Part shown: positions 26,968 through 34,956 of the stretch, one piece after another | Numbering within the stretch: the first letter of the stretch is position 1 | How the letters are laid out: the number at the start of each line of letters is the position of its first letter | DNA from: Nostoc linckia FACHB-104 | GTDB lineage: Bacteria; Cyanobacteriota; Cyanobacteriia; Cyanobacteriales; Nostocaceae | Assembly (NCBI RefSeq): GCF_014696615.1 | Contig: NZ_JACJQJ010000051.1 | Location: forward strand, 1 to 60,440 | Length of the DNA stretch: 60,440 bases | Direction of reading: 5' to 3' | Notes under the pieces: model-generated | Told to the model about the DNA's origin: nothing | Database searches by the model: none | What the model saw: the letters and a program-made list of their open reading frames with translations, nothing else | Made by a program: the position numbers and the translations under genes

Positions 26968-28964
26968 GTTAGTTGCTATATATTAACATCATCAAGGACA
27001 GCTAATTAAAGATGAAAAAGGTAACATTCTTAGAATTAGTGTCAGTAAACAAGCAATGCCATTAACACTAAAAATGCTAGTTTTCTCAAAGATTGTTCAT
27101 TTTCCAATAAAATATAAAAGGTAAAATTCCTTTGATACTGTTGTGACAGGAAAAATACCGCACACTTGCCTTTGGAGGGCTTTGCATCGGCATAAGTATC
27201 TTGGTGAAAGCCAAACAATTAAGTTTTATAAATCAAGGGTTGCCCATACTGTTAAGTAAATAAAGATTGTTGAATTTTTTCTTTAGCAAAAGCATTTGTT
27301 TTTCGCTCACGACTAAATTGGTTAAAAAATTCTGGAAAAAACATAATATCATAAGATCTAACAATCAAGTTTTAGAAGATCAATATTGTTAAACGCTTTC
27401 TGGGAAGGAGGTTTTAGCAATATATCTAGTTGGTTATTAATCACTGTGAAGTTCATACTAACCAGCCATAACTCCACTGGAGAGGTTGCTGTCCCTGGCA
27501 TCTAGCTGTTGACATAAAACTTCATACTCATAAATGAAGATGTCTTAAGGGCGAAGGCTGAGTAAATTTTTATGTTCGCCTCATATGCACAGTTTGATGC
27601 AAAAATTTAGTAGCTTGTCATGAACTTTTAATTAATTTGATTGCTTTCCTCAGTTAGCATTACCCATAGCAATAGCCAATGATTCTGCTGTTAATATCTA
27701 ATTAATTAAGAGCAAATTACTACCAAACGATTAATTTAAAACTTATATCTTTGGTAAGTTGTTTTATTCATTTTCTGGCAAGTAACCACTATTCTTTTTT
27801 TAAGAAATGAATTCTGAGGCTCTGAGGTAGTCGCTCAGTTTTTTCATAACTATAGATGTGTGGTTTATTAAAAGTATTCATCTGACTATAGTTACAGCTA
27901 TTAAGATACATTCTTAATATATTTTCTTGCCATTGATGAATATTTTAGGGATTGCCAAAGAAAAGTTATTTGCATTGAATCATTCTTTTGTGACCTCAGT
28001 TCACTGTATAAAAAATATTGTACACTTCAATATTTTTTGGGTGCATTTATTATAGCCATTATTGCTAAACTTTAAGCAATCTTTATTCAAGGCTTTAATC
28101 CTAGGTTTTGTATGCTTTGTAAAATAATTACATAAAAAACCTTGCCTACCTAAAGTTTTAGTGAATGAAATTTATAAATAACAAAATGCTGAACTTTAAT
28201 TTAAAAGCAAGACAAATATCTGCGGAAAGTTGGTCAATTTTAAAAAGCTGAAACTTAGCAGCAAGCTTGAATGATATTGTAATAATTAATACATTTTAAA
28301 TAGGAGAATAAGTAAGGATATAAAAGATGACTATTATTACTTCATAAAGTTTTGAGCAAGTAAATAATCAGGCTATACGGTTCAAAATACTGATGCGAGT
28401 GTAGAATTGAGGTTTGTCGACAAATCTACTTACAGAAAACCTTACCTGCTGTTACAAAGCAAGGGATATTGTTTAAACTGCAAGTACTTTATCCTTTAAA
28501 ACACCAATTGAGTATTCAGTAACCTGTAGTAACCCTGGGGGCTTCCAAATAAAAAAATAATCAATCGCGTTGGCAAGTAGAGGAAGCAGAGGAGGAAGAA
28601 GAATATAATTATGGTCTTCCCTCCGAAAAATGGATAACTTAATTTCTGGCAGTCCCTGAGATGGGTACTTGTAAACAAAGCTAAGAATGTAGCATTACAG
28701 GCGCGTGATTATTAGATATGACTTAAATGCTATGGTTCCTAGAAATGAAGAGATCTAGGTATGTGCAGTTCTAAGTTTTTCCCATGAGGGGCTAGCTTGA
28801 AAAATAGCTGAGGACAGAGGTAGGCAGTGCGTTGCGAAGACATTGCCGTGGGCGGGTTCCCCGCGTTGTAGCAACTGCCGTCATGGCAAGGTTTGTGCCA
28901 AAACTTGGCGTGAATGGCTGAGTGGAAATTAATCACAAGAAAAATCAAGGGGAGTTATACCAAT
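26968..28964. other. Two-kilobase gene-poor region
   Basis: AT-rich DNA without a convincing reading frame on either strand. It contains scattered inverted repeats, for example CTTCAT/ATGAAG around 27521-27539, and the palindromic repeat at 28823-28879. No tRNA or known RNA was recognised. It could hold unannotated small RNAs or be the remains of lost genes. Confidence 0.5.
28823..28879. repeat. GC-rich extragenic palindromic repeat
   Basis: GGCAGT at the left and ACTGCC at the right bound a GC-rich segment containing GACATTGCCGTGGGCGGG and GTTCCCCGCG. Such GC-rich islands in AT-rich intergenic DNA are common dispersed repeats in Nostocales. Confidence 0.7.
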
Positions 28965-29108
28965 AGGACTTACGCAAGTGTCACATTTTTTTCGTTGAGG
29001 CTGTCAAGAGTCAAGAGTCAAAAGTCCAAAAAACCTGAATTTTTGACCCTTGACCCTTGACTGTTGACTCTTAAACCAAAAGATTGGTGTACCAGTTGCG
29101 TAAGTCCT
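28965..29108 (-). mobile_element. 144-bp MITE, copy 2 (inverted)
   Basis: The same 12-bp terminal repeats AGGACTTACGCA/TGCGTAAGTCCT bound 144 bases. They are the reverse complement of the element at 17065-17208 with about three differences seen by eye. ACCAAT occurs at 28959-28964 and again at 29110-29115, one base outside the right end. No reading frame is present. Confidence 0.85.
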
Positions 29109-29277
29109 GACCAATTCAAAATTCAAAATTCAAAATTAAGAAAACCATATGTAGCAAGGGTTTTTGATTTTGGATCTGTTGCTGAATTTTGGAGAATTGG
29201 TGTTACTAACTATCCATCCCTGATGGCAAATGACAATATTTCCAGAAGGAGGCGTTTATCTCCCTTCTCACAAAAAG

Positions 29278-30912
29278 CTATTCAAATTGAAGTTCGGGTA
29301 CGAGTTGCAGAGTACCAATACCTAAATCTTTGGGTGAAAGCGATCTCGCTTCAAACAAAGCCATCATATCTCGCAATTGCGGGTTGCCACGAGCCGATCC
29401 TGTCAATCCTTTGGCAATGATTAAACCACAGTAGCCTTTAGTATTTTTACACCGCTGATTCCATTTTTTGCGGGCTTCTACATGGATGGGGTCGTCATCT
29501 AAAAATTCCCCAAATAGAAATAATTCATCATTGTGGGTTTGTAATAAACCTAAGTCGTATTGATTGCCATCAAAGGGATCTGCTCCCGGATTAAAGCAAA
29601 TTGCTTTTAATCCTCCAGATGCTTCTAAATTTTCAATTACCGTCTTCGCTCTGGGGCGAGAAGTTTGAATTAAAATCACGGGTAAACCATCACCTACTTT
29701 GGCAATTTCACCCACAGCATGATAGGTAACACCTTGACGCAAATATTCCAGCATTTCCCAAGAGACTACTCCCAAACTTAAGAAAGAGTCTTCGGGGATC
29801 AAATCATCTCGTAATGAACGAAACAGCATGGAGGAGTCTGCCATTTCGTCATCTTCAATATCTAAACCTGCCATTTCCTCCAATTCTGCCGCCAATTCTG
29901 GCATGGTAGAGACAGTCACAGATACTGTTTTTGTTGCTTCATCGGCATGAGGGAGTGTAATCCGATAGCGATGGCTGAGGCTGGGGAAGGAATCTGCATA
30001 CAGTTGGCGACGGTGATCGCGGATAAAGCGGTTGAGGCTTTCTAAAGCGACAAAGACAACTAATGCTTCTTCGTCGTACAAAACAGATCGCAACCCTTCT
30101 AAAGGGTGGATATTACCGAAGGTAGGATCGACTTCCGATAACGGTAGATCTCCTAAATCGCTATCATCTTCTTCATCAGTTTCATCGTTACGCTCAAAGG
30201 TGAGAAACAGACAATCTTGCTTGAGAAAAGCTTCTTCTAAACGTCCTTGTGATTCTTCATCTCGTAAAACAGCAGCACGAAACTGCTTCAGGGATTCTTC
30301 GGAACGGTAGAACAAAATGCCATATTCCATCCCCAGCATCCCCATTACAGAAGCGTAAAGTTTACCTACATCCCATCGATTGATTTCTATAGATAAAATT
30401 TGCTGTTCTTCCAAAAATTGCCAGGGAGATGCTTGCCAAATCGTAAATGCCTTCTCTTGTAAAGCTTGTGCATACTGGGGAGGTAAATCAGGGATTTGAC
30501 TATCAAGGATTTCCCCAAAAGAACGAAACAGTTCATCAATTAAAGGTAATTCTGGTGCGTAGTCAATGGCGATGTCCAAATCTTGTAATACCCCGCGCAG
30601 ATAAAATTGGATCTCGCGATCGCGCACGACAATTCTTTGGGGACGAGCAGGTTTTGCTGGACTATGAGGATGTTCCATTGCTCGCATTAACGTGCGAACA
30701 ACCGCCTCTGGCCCTGTTTCTGTGCCTACTACATCCATTCCTCTGACAATACCTTGGGAACCGTCCACCCAAAGAATACAATCGCCCTTTCCTTCTGGAT
30801 CTCTGGGCTGGGTTTGGGAAGATGACAACGGACGGCGATCGCCCTCCCATACAGAAGGAATTTGGGTTAATTTCTTCAACCGACGACTGGTAGAGCGATT
30901 AAAACTTGTCAT
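29278..30912 (-). CDS. Conserved cyanobacterial protein of unknown function
   Basis: A 544-residue soluble protein. The N-terminal part includes DCILWVDGSQGIVRGMDVVG and is reminiscent of the DUF6930 family, which I cannot verify. The middle is rich in acidic residues (ERNDETDEEDDSDLGD). The C-terminal third carries WNQRCKNTKGYCGLIIAKGLTG. There is no signal peptide or membrane helix. It is transcribed away from the A-type carrier gene. HIP1 sites are abundant, so it looks like a long-resident gene. Confidence 0.75.
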   Translation of the reverse strand: MTSFNRSTSRRLKKLTQIPSVWEGDRRPLSSSQTQPRDPEGKGDCILWVDGSQGIVRGMDVVGTETGPEAVVRTLMRAMEHPHSPAKPARPQRIVVRDREIQFYLRGVLQDLDIAIDYAPELPLIDELFRSFGEILDSQIPDLPPQYAQALQEKAFTIWQASPWQFLEEQQILSIEINRWDVGKLYASVMGMLGMEYGILFYRSEESLKQFRAAVLRDEESQGRLEEAFLKQDCLFLTFERNDETDEEDDSDLGDLPLSEVDPTFGNIHPLEGLRSVLYDEEALVVFVALESLNRFIRDHRRQLYADSFPSLSHRYRITLPHADEATKTVSVTVSTMPELAAELEEMAGLDIEDDEMADSSMLFRSLRDDLIPEDSFLSLGVVSWEMLEYLRQGVTYHAVGEIAKVGDGLPVILIQTSRPRAKTVIENLEASGGLKAICFNPGADPFDGNQYDLGLLQTHNDELFLFGEFLDDDPIHVEARKKWNQRCKNTKGYCGLIIAKGLTGSARGNPQLRDMMALFEARSLSPKDLGIGTLQLVPELQFE

Positions 30913-31220
30913 AGAGTAAGTTAATTAAAAGAAGCAATTTATCCGTCAATTTTTGCGAGTGGTTAGCCTCAGATGCAATTTTCCTAGCCTTTACCTGAAT
31001 ATTTAGTGGCAATTTAGGCTACCACAAGGCTAAATCTCCAAAAATAGCGAATCTTAAAACGCACCGAATCTCTCAATTCTAGAATAAAAATATTTAGCAG
31101 CTTTTGACGCAGTCTTTACAATTTACCAATCAGGGACATCAATGTCGCTAGAATGGATACAAAAACACTAACTACAACCCCAGCATACTGGTTAAAGCAA
31201 TTTAGGAGTTACAACAGCAT
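30913..31220. other. Divergent promoter region
   Basis: 308 bases between the minus-strand conserved gene and the plus-strand Fe-S carrier gene, AT-rich, with no recognised element apart from an AGGAG about 12 bases before the 31221 start. Confidence 0.4.
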
Positions 31221-31577
31221 ATGACACAAGCCATTCAGCCACAACAACGTGGAATTCAGTTAAGCGAAACCGCATTACGTCAAGTAAAATCTCTCCGTGA
31301 CAAGCAAGGTCAAGATTTATGCTTACGGGTAGGCGTGAGACAAGGCGGCTGTTCTGGGATGTCCTACATGATGGACTTTGAAGATGCCAGCAAGATTACC
31401 CCCCAGGATGAGATTTTTGACTATGAAGGCTTCAAAATTGTTTGCGATCGCAAAAGCTTATTATACCTCTATGGCTTAATGCTCGATTACAGCGATGCCA
31501 TGATTGGTGGCGGCTTCCAATTCACTAACCCCAATGCCAACCAAACTTGTGGTTGCGGTAAGTCATTTGGTGTGTAG
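31221..31577 (+). CDS. A-type iron-sulfur cluster carrier (HesB/IscA/SufA family)
   Basis: A 118-residue scaffold/carrier that passes Fe-S clusters to apoproteins. The three conserved cysteines are present: C44 in QGGCSGMSY and C110 and C112 in QTCGCGKSF. The sequence is of the SufA/IscA type rather than the nif-linked HesB, judging by the short N-terminus and absence of nif genes. The start at 31221 has an AGGAG 12 bases upstream. A TPR gene follows after 95 bp of heptamer repeats. Confidence 0.93.
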   Translation: MTQAIQPQQRGIQLSETALRQVKSLRDKQGQDLCLRVGVRQGGCSGMSYMMDFEDASKITPQDEIFDYEGFKIVCDRKSLLYLYGLMLDYSDAMIGGGFQFTNPNANQTCGCGKSFGV

Positions 31578-31578
31578 T

Positions 31579-31672
31579 TCACAGTCAACAGTCAACAGTC
31601 AACAGTCTTATATTATTGATCCTTCACTATATGATCCTTTACTATTGACCCTTGACCCTTGACAACTGACCA
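31579..31672. repeat. Heptamer arrays (CAACAGT and TGACCCT units)
   Basis: About four CAGTCAA units followed by TTGACCC repeats fill the spacer between the Fe-S carrier and TPR genes. The same units form the interior of the MITE copies. Confidence 0.85.
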
Positions 31673-32095
31673 ATGACTAATACTGTTGAATCCCTGTTTG
31701 ATACAGGTTTAGAACGCTATAAAGCAGGAGAAAGCGCAGCTTCTTTAATTCCGGTTTTTAAAGAAGTTTGCGATCGCTCTCCTAAAAGTAGTTCTGCTTG
31801 GACTTGTTTGGCTTGGTTATATATGCTGGACAACAAAGCCAACTTAGCTTACAAAGCTGCACTCAAGGCAGTCAAGCTCAATCCCCAAGACCCACAAGCC
31901 AGAATTAATCTCGCCGTGGCTATGTTAGAAACCGGTCAAAAAGGTTTGCGGCAACATATTGATTTCGCCCAACAGTTAATTTTTGTTAATCAAGAATGGG
32001 AAGAGGAAGTCAGAAACAGCATCGAAGATGGTTTAACTAGAAAACCAGATTGGCAGAGTTTGGCAAAAGTCAAAGGCTGGCTGTTTGAGAATTAG
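31673..32095 (+). CDS. Tetratricopeptide-repeat protein
   Basis: A 140-residue protein of two to three TPR-like helix pairs, for example SSSAWTCLAWLYMLDNKANL and LNPQDPQARINLAVAMLETG. It is likely a protein-interaction adaptor. The C-terminus (KPDWQSLAKVKGWLF) is conserved in cyanobacterial relatives as far as I recall. It sits between the Fe-S carrier and a small membrane protein on the same strand. Confidence 0.8.
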   Translation: MTNTVESLFDTGLERYKAGESAASLIPVFKEVCDRSPKSSSAWTCLAWLYMLDNKANLAYKAALKAVKLNPQDPQARINLAVAMLETGQKGLRQHIDFAQQLIFVNQEWEEEVRNSIEDGLTRKPDWQSLAKVKGWLFEN

Positions 32096-32202
32096 AGGCG
32101 CTTAGGCGCTTAGGCTAGGGTCTAGATAGTAGAATTATTGAGACTATAAAATAAAGCTTAGTCTCTAATCCCTAGCCCTTTATCCCTCATCCTTAGATCT
32201 GT

Positions 32203-32445
32203 ATGAAAGAGAAATTGTTAAGCTGGCTAAACTTTGTTTTAGTTGCAGATGTATTCCTGGTTTTGTTTGGTTTTGCATGGTTTGCGATCGCAGTTATTGG
32301 AGATGCCTCTGGTGTTAATTTAGGACTAGATTTGTGGCATCAACTCTGGCAACCTTTGTTTAATCCAGCTATTGGGATTCTCATGGGAGGCGCACTTCTC
32401 AGTGGTCTGATCAATTGGGTTTCTCGCAAATTTCAGGCTGATTAG
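32203..32445 (+). CDS. Small two-helix membrane protein
   Basis: An 80-residue protein with hydrophobic segments at about residues 10-33 and 53-70. The motif DLWHQLWQPLFNPAIGILMGGALLSG lies between and within the second helix. Cyanobacteria carry such conserved small proteins; the function is unknown. It ends 28 bp from the convergent SDR gene. Confidence 0.72.
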   Translation: MKEKLLSWLNFVLVADVFLVLFGFAWFAIAVIGDASGVNLGLDLWHQLWQPLFNPAIGILMGGALLSGLINWVSRKFQAD

Positions 32446-32473
32446 TTTAAAGTTTGACTTTCTACTCTTAAGG

Positions 32474-33394
32474 TTATTTTAAAATTTCTCTAAGCGCTGC
32501 TGGTAAATTAGGATACTGGTACTGAAAGCCTGATTCTACAGTGCGCTTAGGCAAAACTTGTTGACCTTCCAAAACTACTTTTGCTCCGTCTCCTAAGAGT
32601 GCTTCTAATGCTAAAGCGGGAACAGGTAACCAAGAAGGACGATGCATTACTTGCCCCATAGTTTGGCTTAACTCAGTCATGCGGACTGGGTTGGGAGCAG
32701 TAGCATTATATACGCCTTCCATTTGGGGTTTGGCGATCGCTTGCAGAATCAGATTAACTACGTCGTCTAAATGAATCCAAGAAAACCACTGCCTACCACT
32801 GCCAATGGGCCCACCGGCAAAGAGTTTGAAGGGAGTAATCATTTTACCTAAAGCGCCACCCATTCCTAGAACAATACCAAACCGAAGAATGACTAAACGC
32901 ACACCAGCATCTTTAACTTTATTCGCTTCTGCTTCCCACGCTAAACACACTTCAGACAGAAAATCATTTCCCGACTGACTGGTTTCGTCAAAGGTAGCAG
33001 TTTCGCTAGTACCGTAGAACCCAATAGCTGAGGTGTTAACTAATACCTGTGGTTTGGGGTTGGCTTTAGCTATTGCTTCCACAATTTTTTGTGTTCCTAG
33101 TTGACGGCTATTCAGAATCTCTTGTTTGTGTTCTGTTGTCCAGCGTTCCTCAGCGATAGGTTCACCTGCTAAATTCACCACCGCATCACAACCTGCGATC
33201 GCATCTTGCCAAGAGCCAGATACAGTAGGTGTATAAGCAATAATCTCTACATTGGGAAACGCCTGAGAGGGAAAAACTTTTCTGGCAAAGGTTGTATTAC
33301 GAGTTAACACTAACACGCTATTACCTTCCTGGTGGAGCCGTTCTACCAAACGACTACCCACAAATCCTGATGCTCCAGCAATTGCTATTTTCAT
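32474..33394 (-). CDS. TIGR01777-type NAD(P)-dependent epimerase/SDR
   Basis: A 306-residue extended SDR-like protein. The Rossmann motif IAGASGFVGSRLVERL is at the N-terminus, and NTSAIGFYGTS provides the Tyr region. The C-terminal DUF1731-like part ends with VLPKRTVESGFQYQYP. The family is often labelled cell-division inhibitor SulA in cyanobacteria; relatives act in division or cofactor metabolism, and the substrate is not known. Confidence 0.9.
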   Translation of the reverse strand: MKIAIAGASGFVGSRLVERLHQEGNSVLVLTRNTTFARKVFPSQAFPNVEIIAYTPTVSGSWQDAIAGCDAVVNLAGEPIAEERWTTEHKQEILNSRQLGTQKIVEAIAKANPKPQVLVNTSAIGFYGTSETATFDETSQSGNDFLSEVCLAWEAEANKVKDAGVRLVILRFGIVLGMGGALGKMITPFKLFAGGPIGSGRQWFSWIHLDDVVNLILQAIAKPQMEGVYNATAPNPVRMTELSQTMGQVMHRPSWLPVPALALEALLGDGAKVVLEGQQVLPKRTVESGFQYQYPNLPAALREILK

Positions 33395-33586
33395 AATCTA
33401 CCATCTCCGCCAAACCCTATTTTAAAGTTTTTTATCAAATTTTCAGCTTGCTGTTCTCTTCTTTTTGGGTAAAAAGACTTGGTTTGAGATTTTGGATGAG
33501 ATTTCTTTAATGAATCTGTAATCACTTGCTGTTTAGATGCTTCGATATTATAGGATGGACGGAGTGTTGCAAGGCGTGGGGCTATT

Positions 33587-33934
33587 ATGGCTCGCTATAC
33601 CTGTTCATTTATTGTTTCTGTTCCTGTTGAGCATCTCCAGCCGTTGCTTGTAGATTTGCTACAAGACTGTGAATTGGATATTCAATACTACACAGGCGAT
33701 TACATTATGGCTCGAGAGATACCTGGGACTGTTTCATTTTCTAAAATGGTTAAAGTGGAAGTACTGATTGATAAATCGACAGCCACCGAAACAGAAACCC
33801 GCATGAGTATTGTGGTTAAAAATGAGGAACTGCCACTCCAACTAGATAATCACTGCCGACAAATGTTTGAATTTATCAAGCAGGCGATTGAACACAGTCG
33901 CCATTGGCATTTGATTGAAAGTTTAGCAGGGTAA
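33587..33934 (+). CDS. Conserved hypothetical protein
   Basis: A 115-residue soluble protein starting MARYTCSFIVSVPVEHLQPLL. The alternating hydrophobic pattern suggests a small alpha/beta, perhaps SRPBCC-like, fold. I know no function. It is divergent from the SDR gene and separated by 192 bp. Confidence 0.65.
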   Translation: MARYTCSFIVSVPVEHLQPLLVDLLQDCELDIQYYTGDYIMAREIPGTVSFSKMVKVEVLIDKSTATETETRMSIVVKNEELPLQLDNHCRQMFEFIKQAIEHSRHWHLIESLAG

Positions 33935-34239
33935 TTTTTGCTACATTCTATTTAGGCATCGGCTGCGGCTAGCTTCAGGCAAAGCTAGCTCAAGCAACGC
34001 GCCAAAAATTATACTCATACCAATTTTAGATTTTGAATTTAGCTCAAAAGTCTTGACTACAGACTTTTCGAGCCAACTCTGTTTTATAGGTCTTGTCATG
34101 TCCAACTCATCATGACAATATCAAGTTTTTGCACGAAAAACAGCAGCTTACAACTTCTATATTTGTAAGCAGCGCATCAAAAAATTGGCAGCTTGAATTT
34201 TTTTGAGCAAGCACCTCTAATTTGATGATGTTATTGGTT
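33935..34239. other. Intergenic region, nothing recognised
   Basis: About 305 bases, AT-rich, between convergent genes. Some inverted-repeat character occurs (GCTAGCTTCAGGCAAAGCTAGC near 33969). No gene or RNA was recognised. Confidence 0.4.
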
Positions 34240-34743
34240 TTAGATTTCCTCTAAATCATCAGTCATACCCGGATTGATTAGTGTAATATCATACTCACTA
34301 GCATCCGTCATACCTGAGCGATGAGTATTTCTTAACAAGTAATAAATGGCACGTACTTGAGGCCCAAAAACGATTTCGTCTTCATTTCTCAGATCGTGGG
34401 ATGGCATCTTCCGTCCATTAATCATGAGACCGTTAGAACTAAGTTTGCCTTTAGCATCGCCATCGACAATTCGGTAATAATAGCTATGGCTATTCTGTTC
34501 GCGTGGTAATCTTACTAATGTGGCATGGCGGCGAGAGACAAACTGCGACACCAAACGGATATTGCAATCACGATCTCTACCGATAGAGTAGATGGGATTT
34601 TCTAGCGAAAATTCCTTACGACCTTGATCGTCTTCAAGAATGAGAAGATGGCTTTCGTTGGTTTCTGCGGCCATTGATGCGTCGTTGCTAAAATCGCTTG
34701 AAATTTGATTGCTGAAGATGTGTTTAATATAGTTTCCTGCCAT
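34240..34743 (-). CDS. FHA-domain protein
   Basis: A 167-residue protein whose residues 30-135 form a forkhead-associated domain binding phosphothreonine peptides. The motif IGRDRDCNIRLVSQFVSRRHATL holds the conserved GR, S and RRH residues, and SSNGLMINGRKM gives the NG turn. Short flanks at both ends suggest a stand-alone adaptor in Ser/Thr kinase signalling, which is rich in Nostocales. The partner kinase is not in the window. Confidence 0.9.
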   Translation of the reverse strand: MAGNYIKHIFSNQISSDFSNDASMAAETNESHLLILEDDQGRKEFSLENPIYSIGRDRDCNIRLVSQFVSRRHATLVRLPREQNSHSYYYRIVDGDAKGKLSSNGLMINGRKMPSHDLRNEDEIVFGPQVRAIYYLLRNTHRSGMTDASEYDITLINPGMTDDLEEI

Positions 34744-34956
34744 TATTACGCATTACAGTCTGTGGTACTGCTTTAATAAGCATTAAAGTGCATTTTGACT
34801 CAATAAAGTAGAATATTGCTCTTCTACTCCTGCTACTTTCATTTTAGGAAGATTCTCAACAGATTTGGTAGATGTATTCATCCTGATGATTGGTTGAGTC
34901 TGCCTATAAAGGCAGAATTACCATTGAGTTGAGCGTATGATCTCCGAAAAAGAAAT

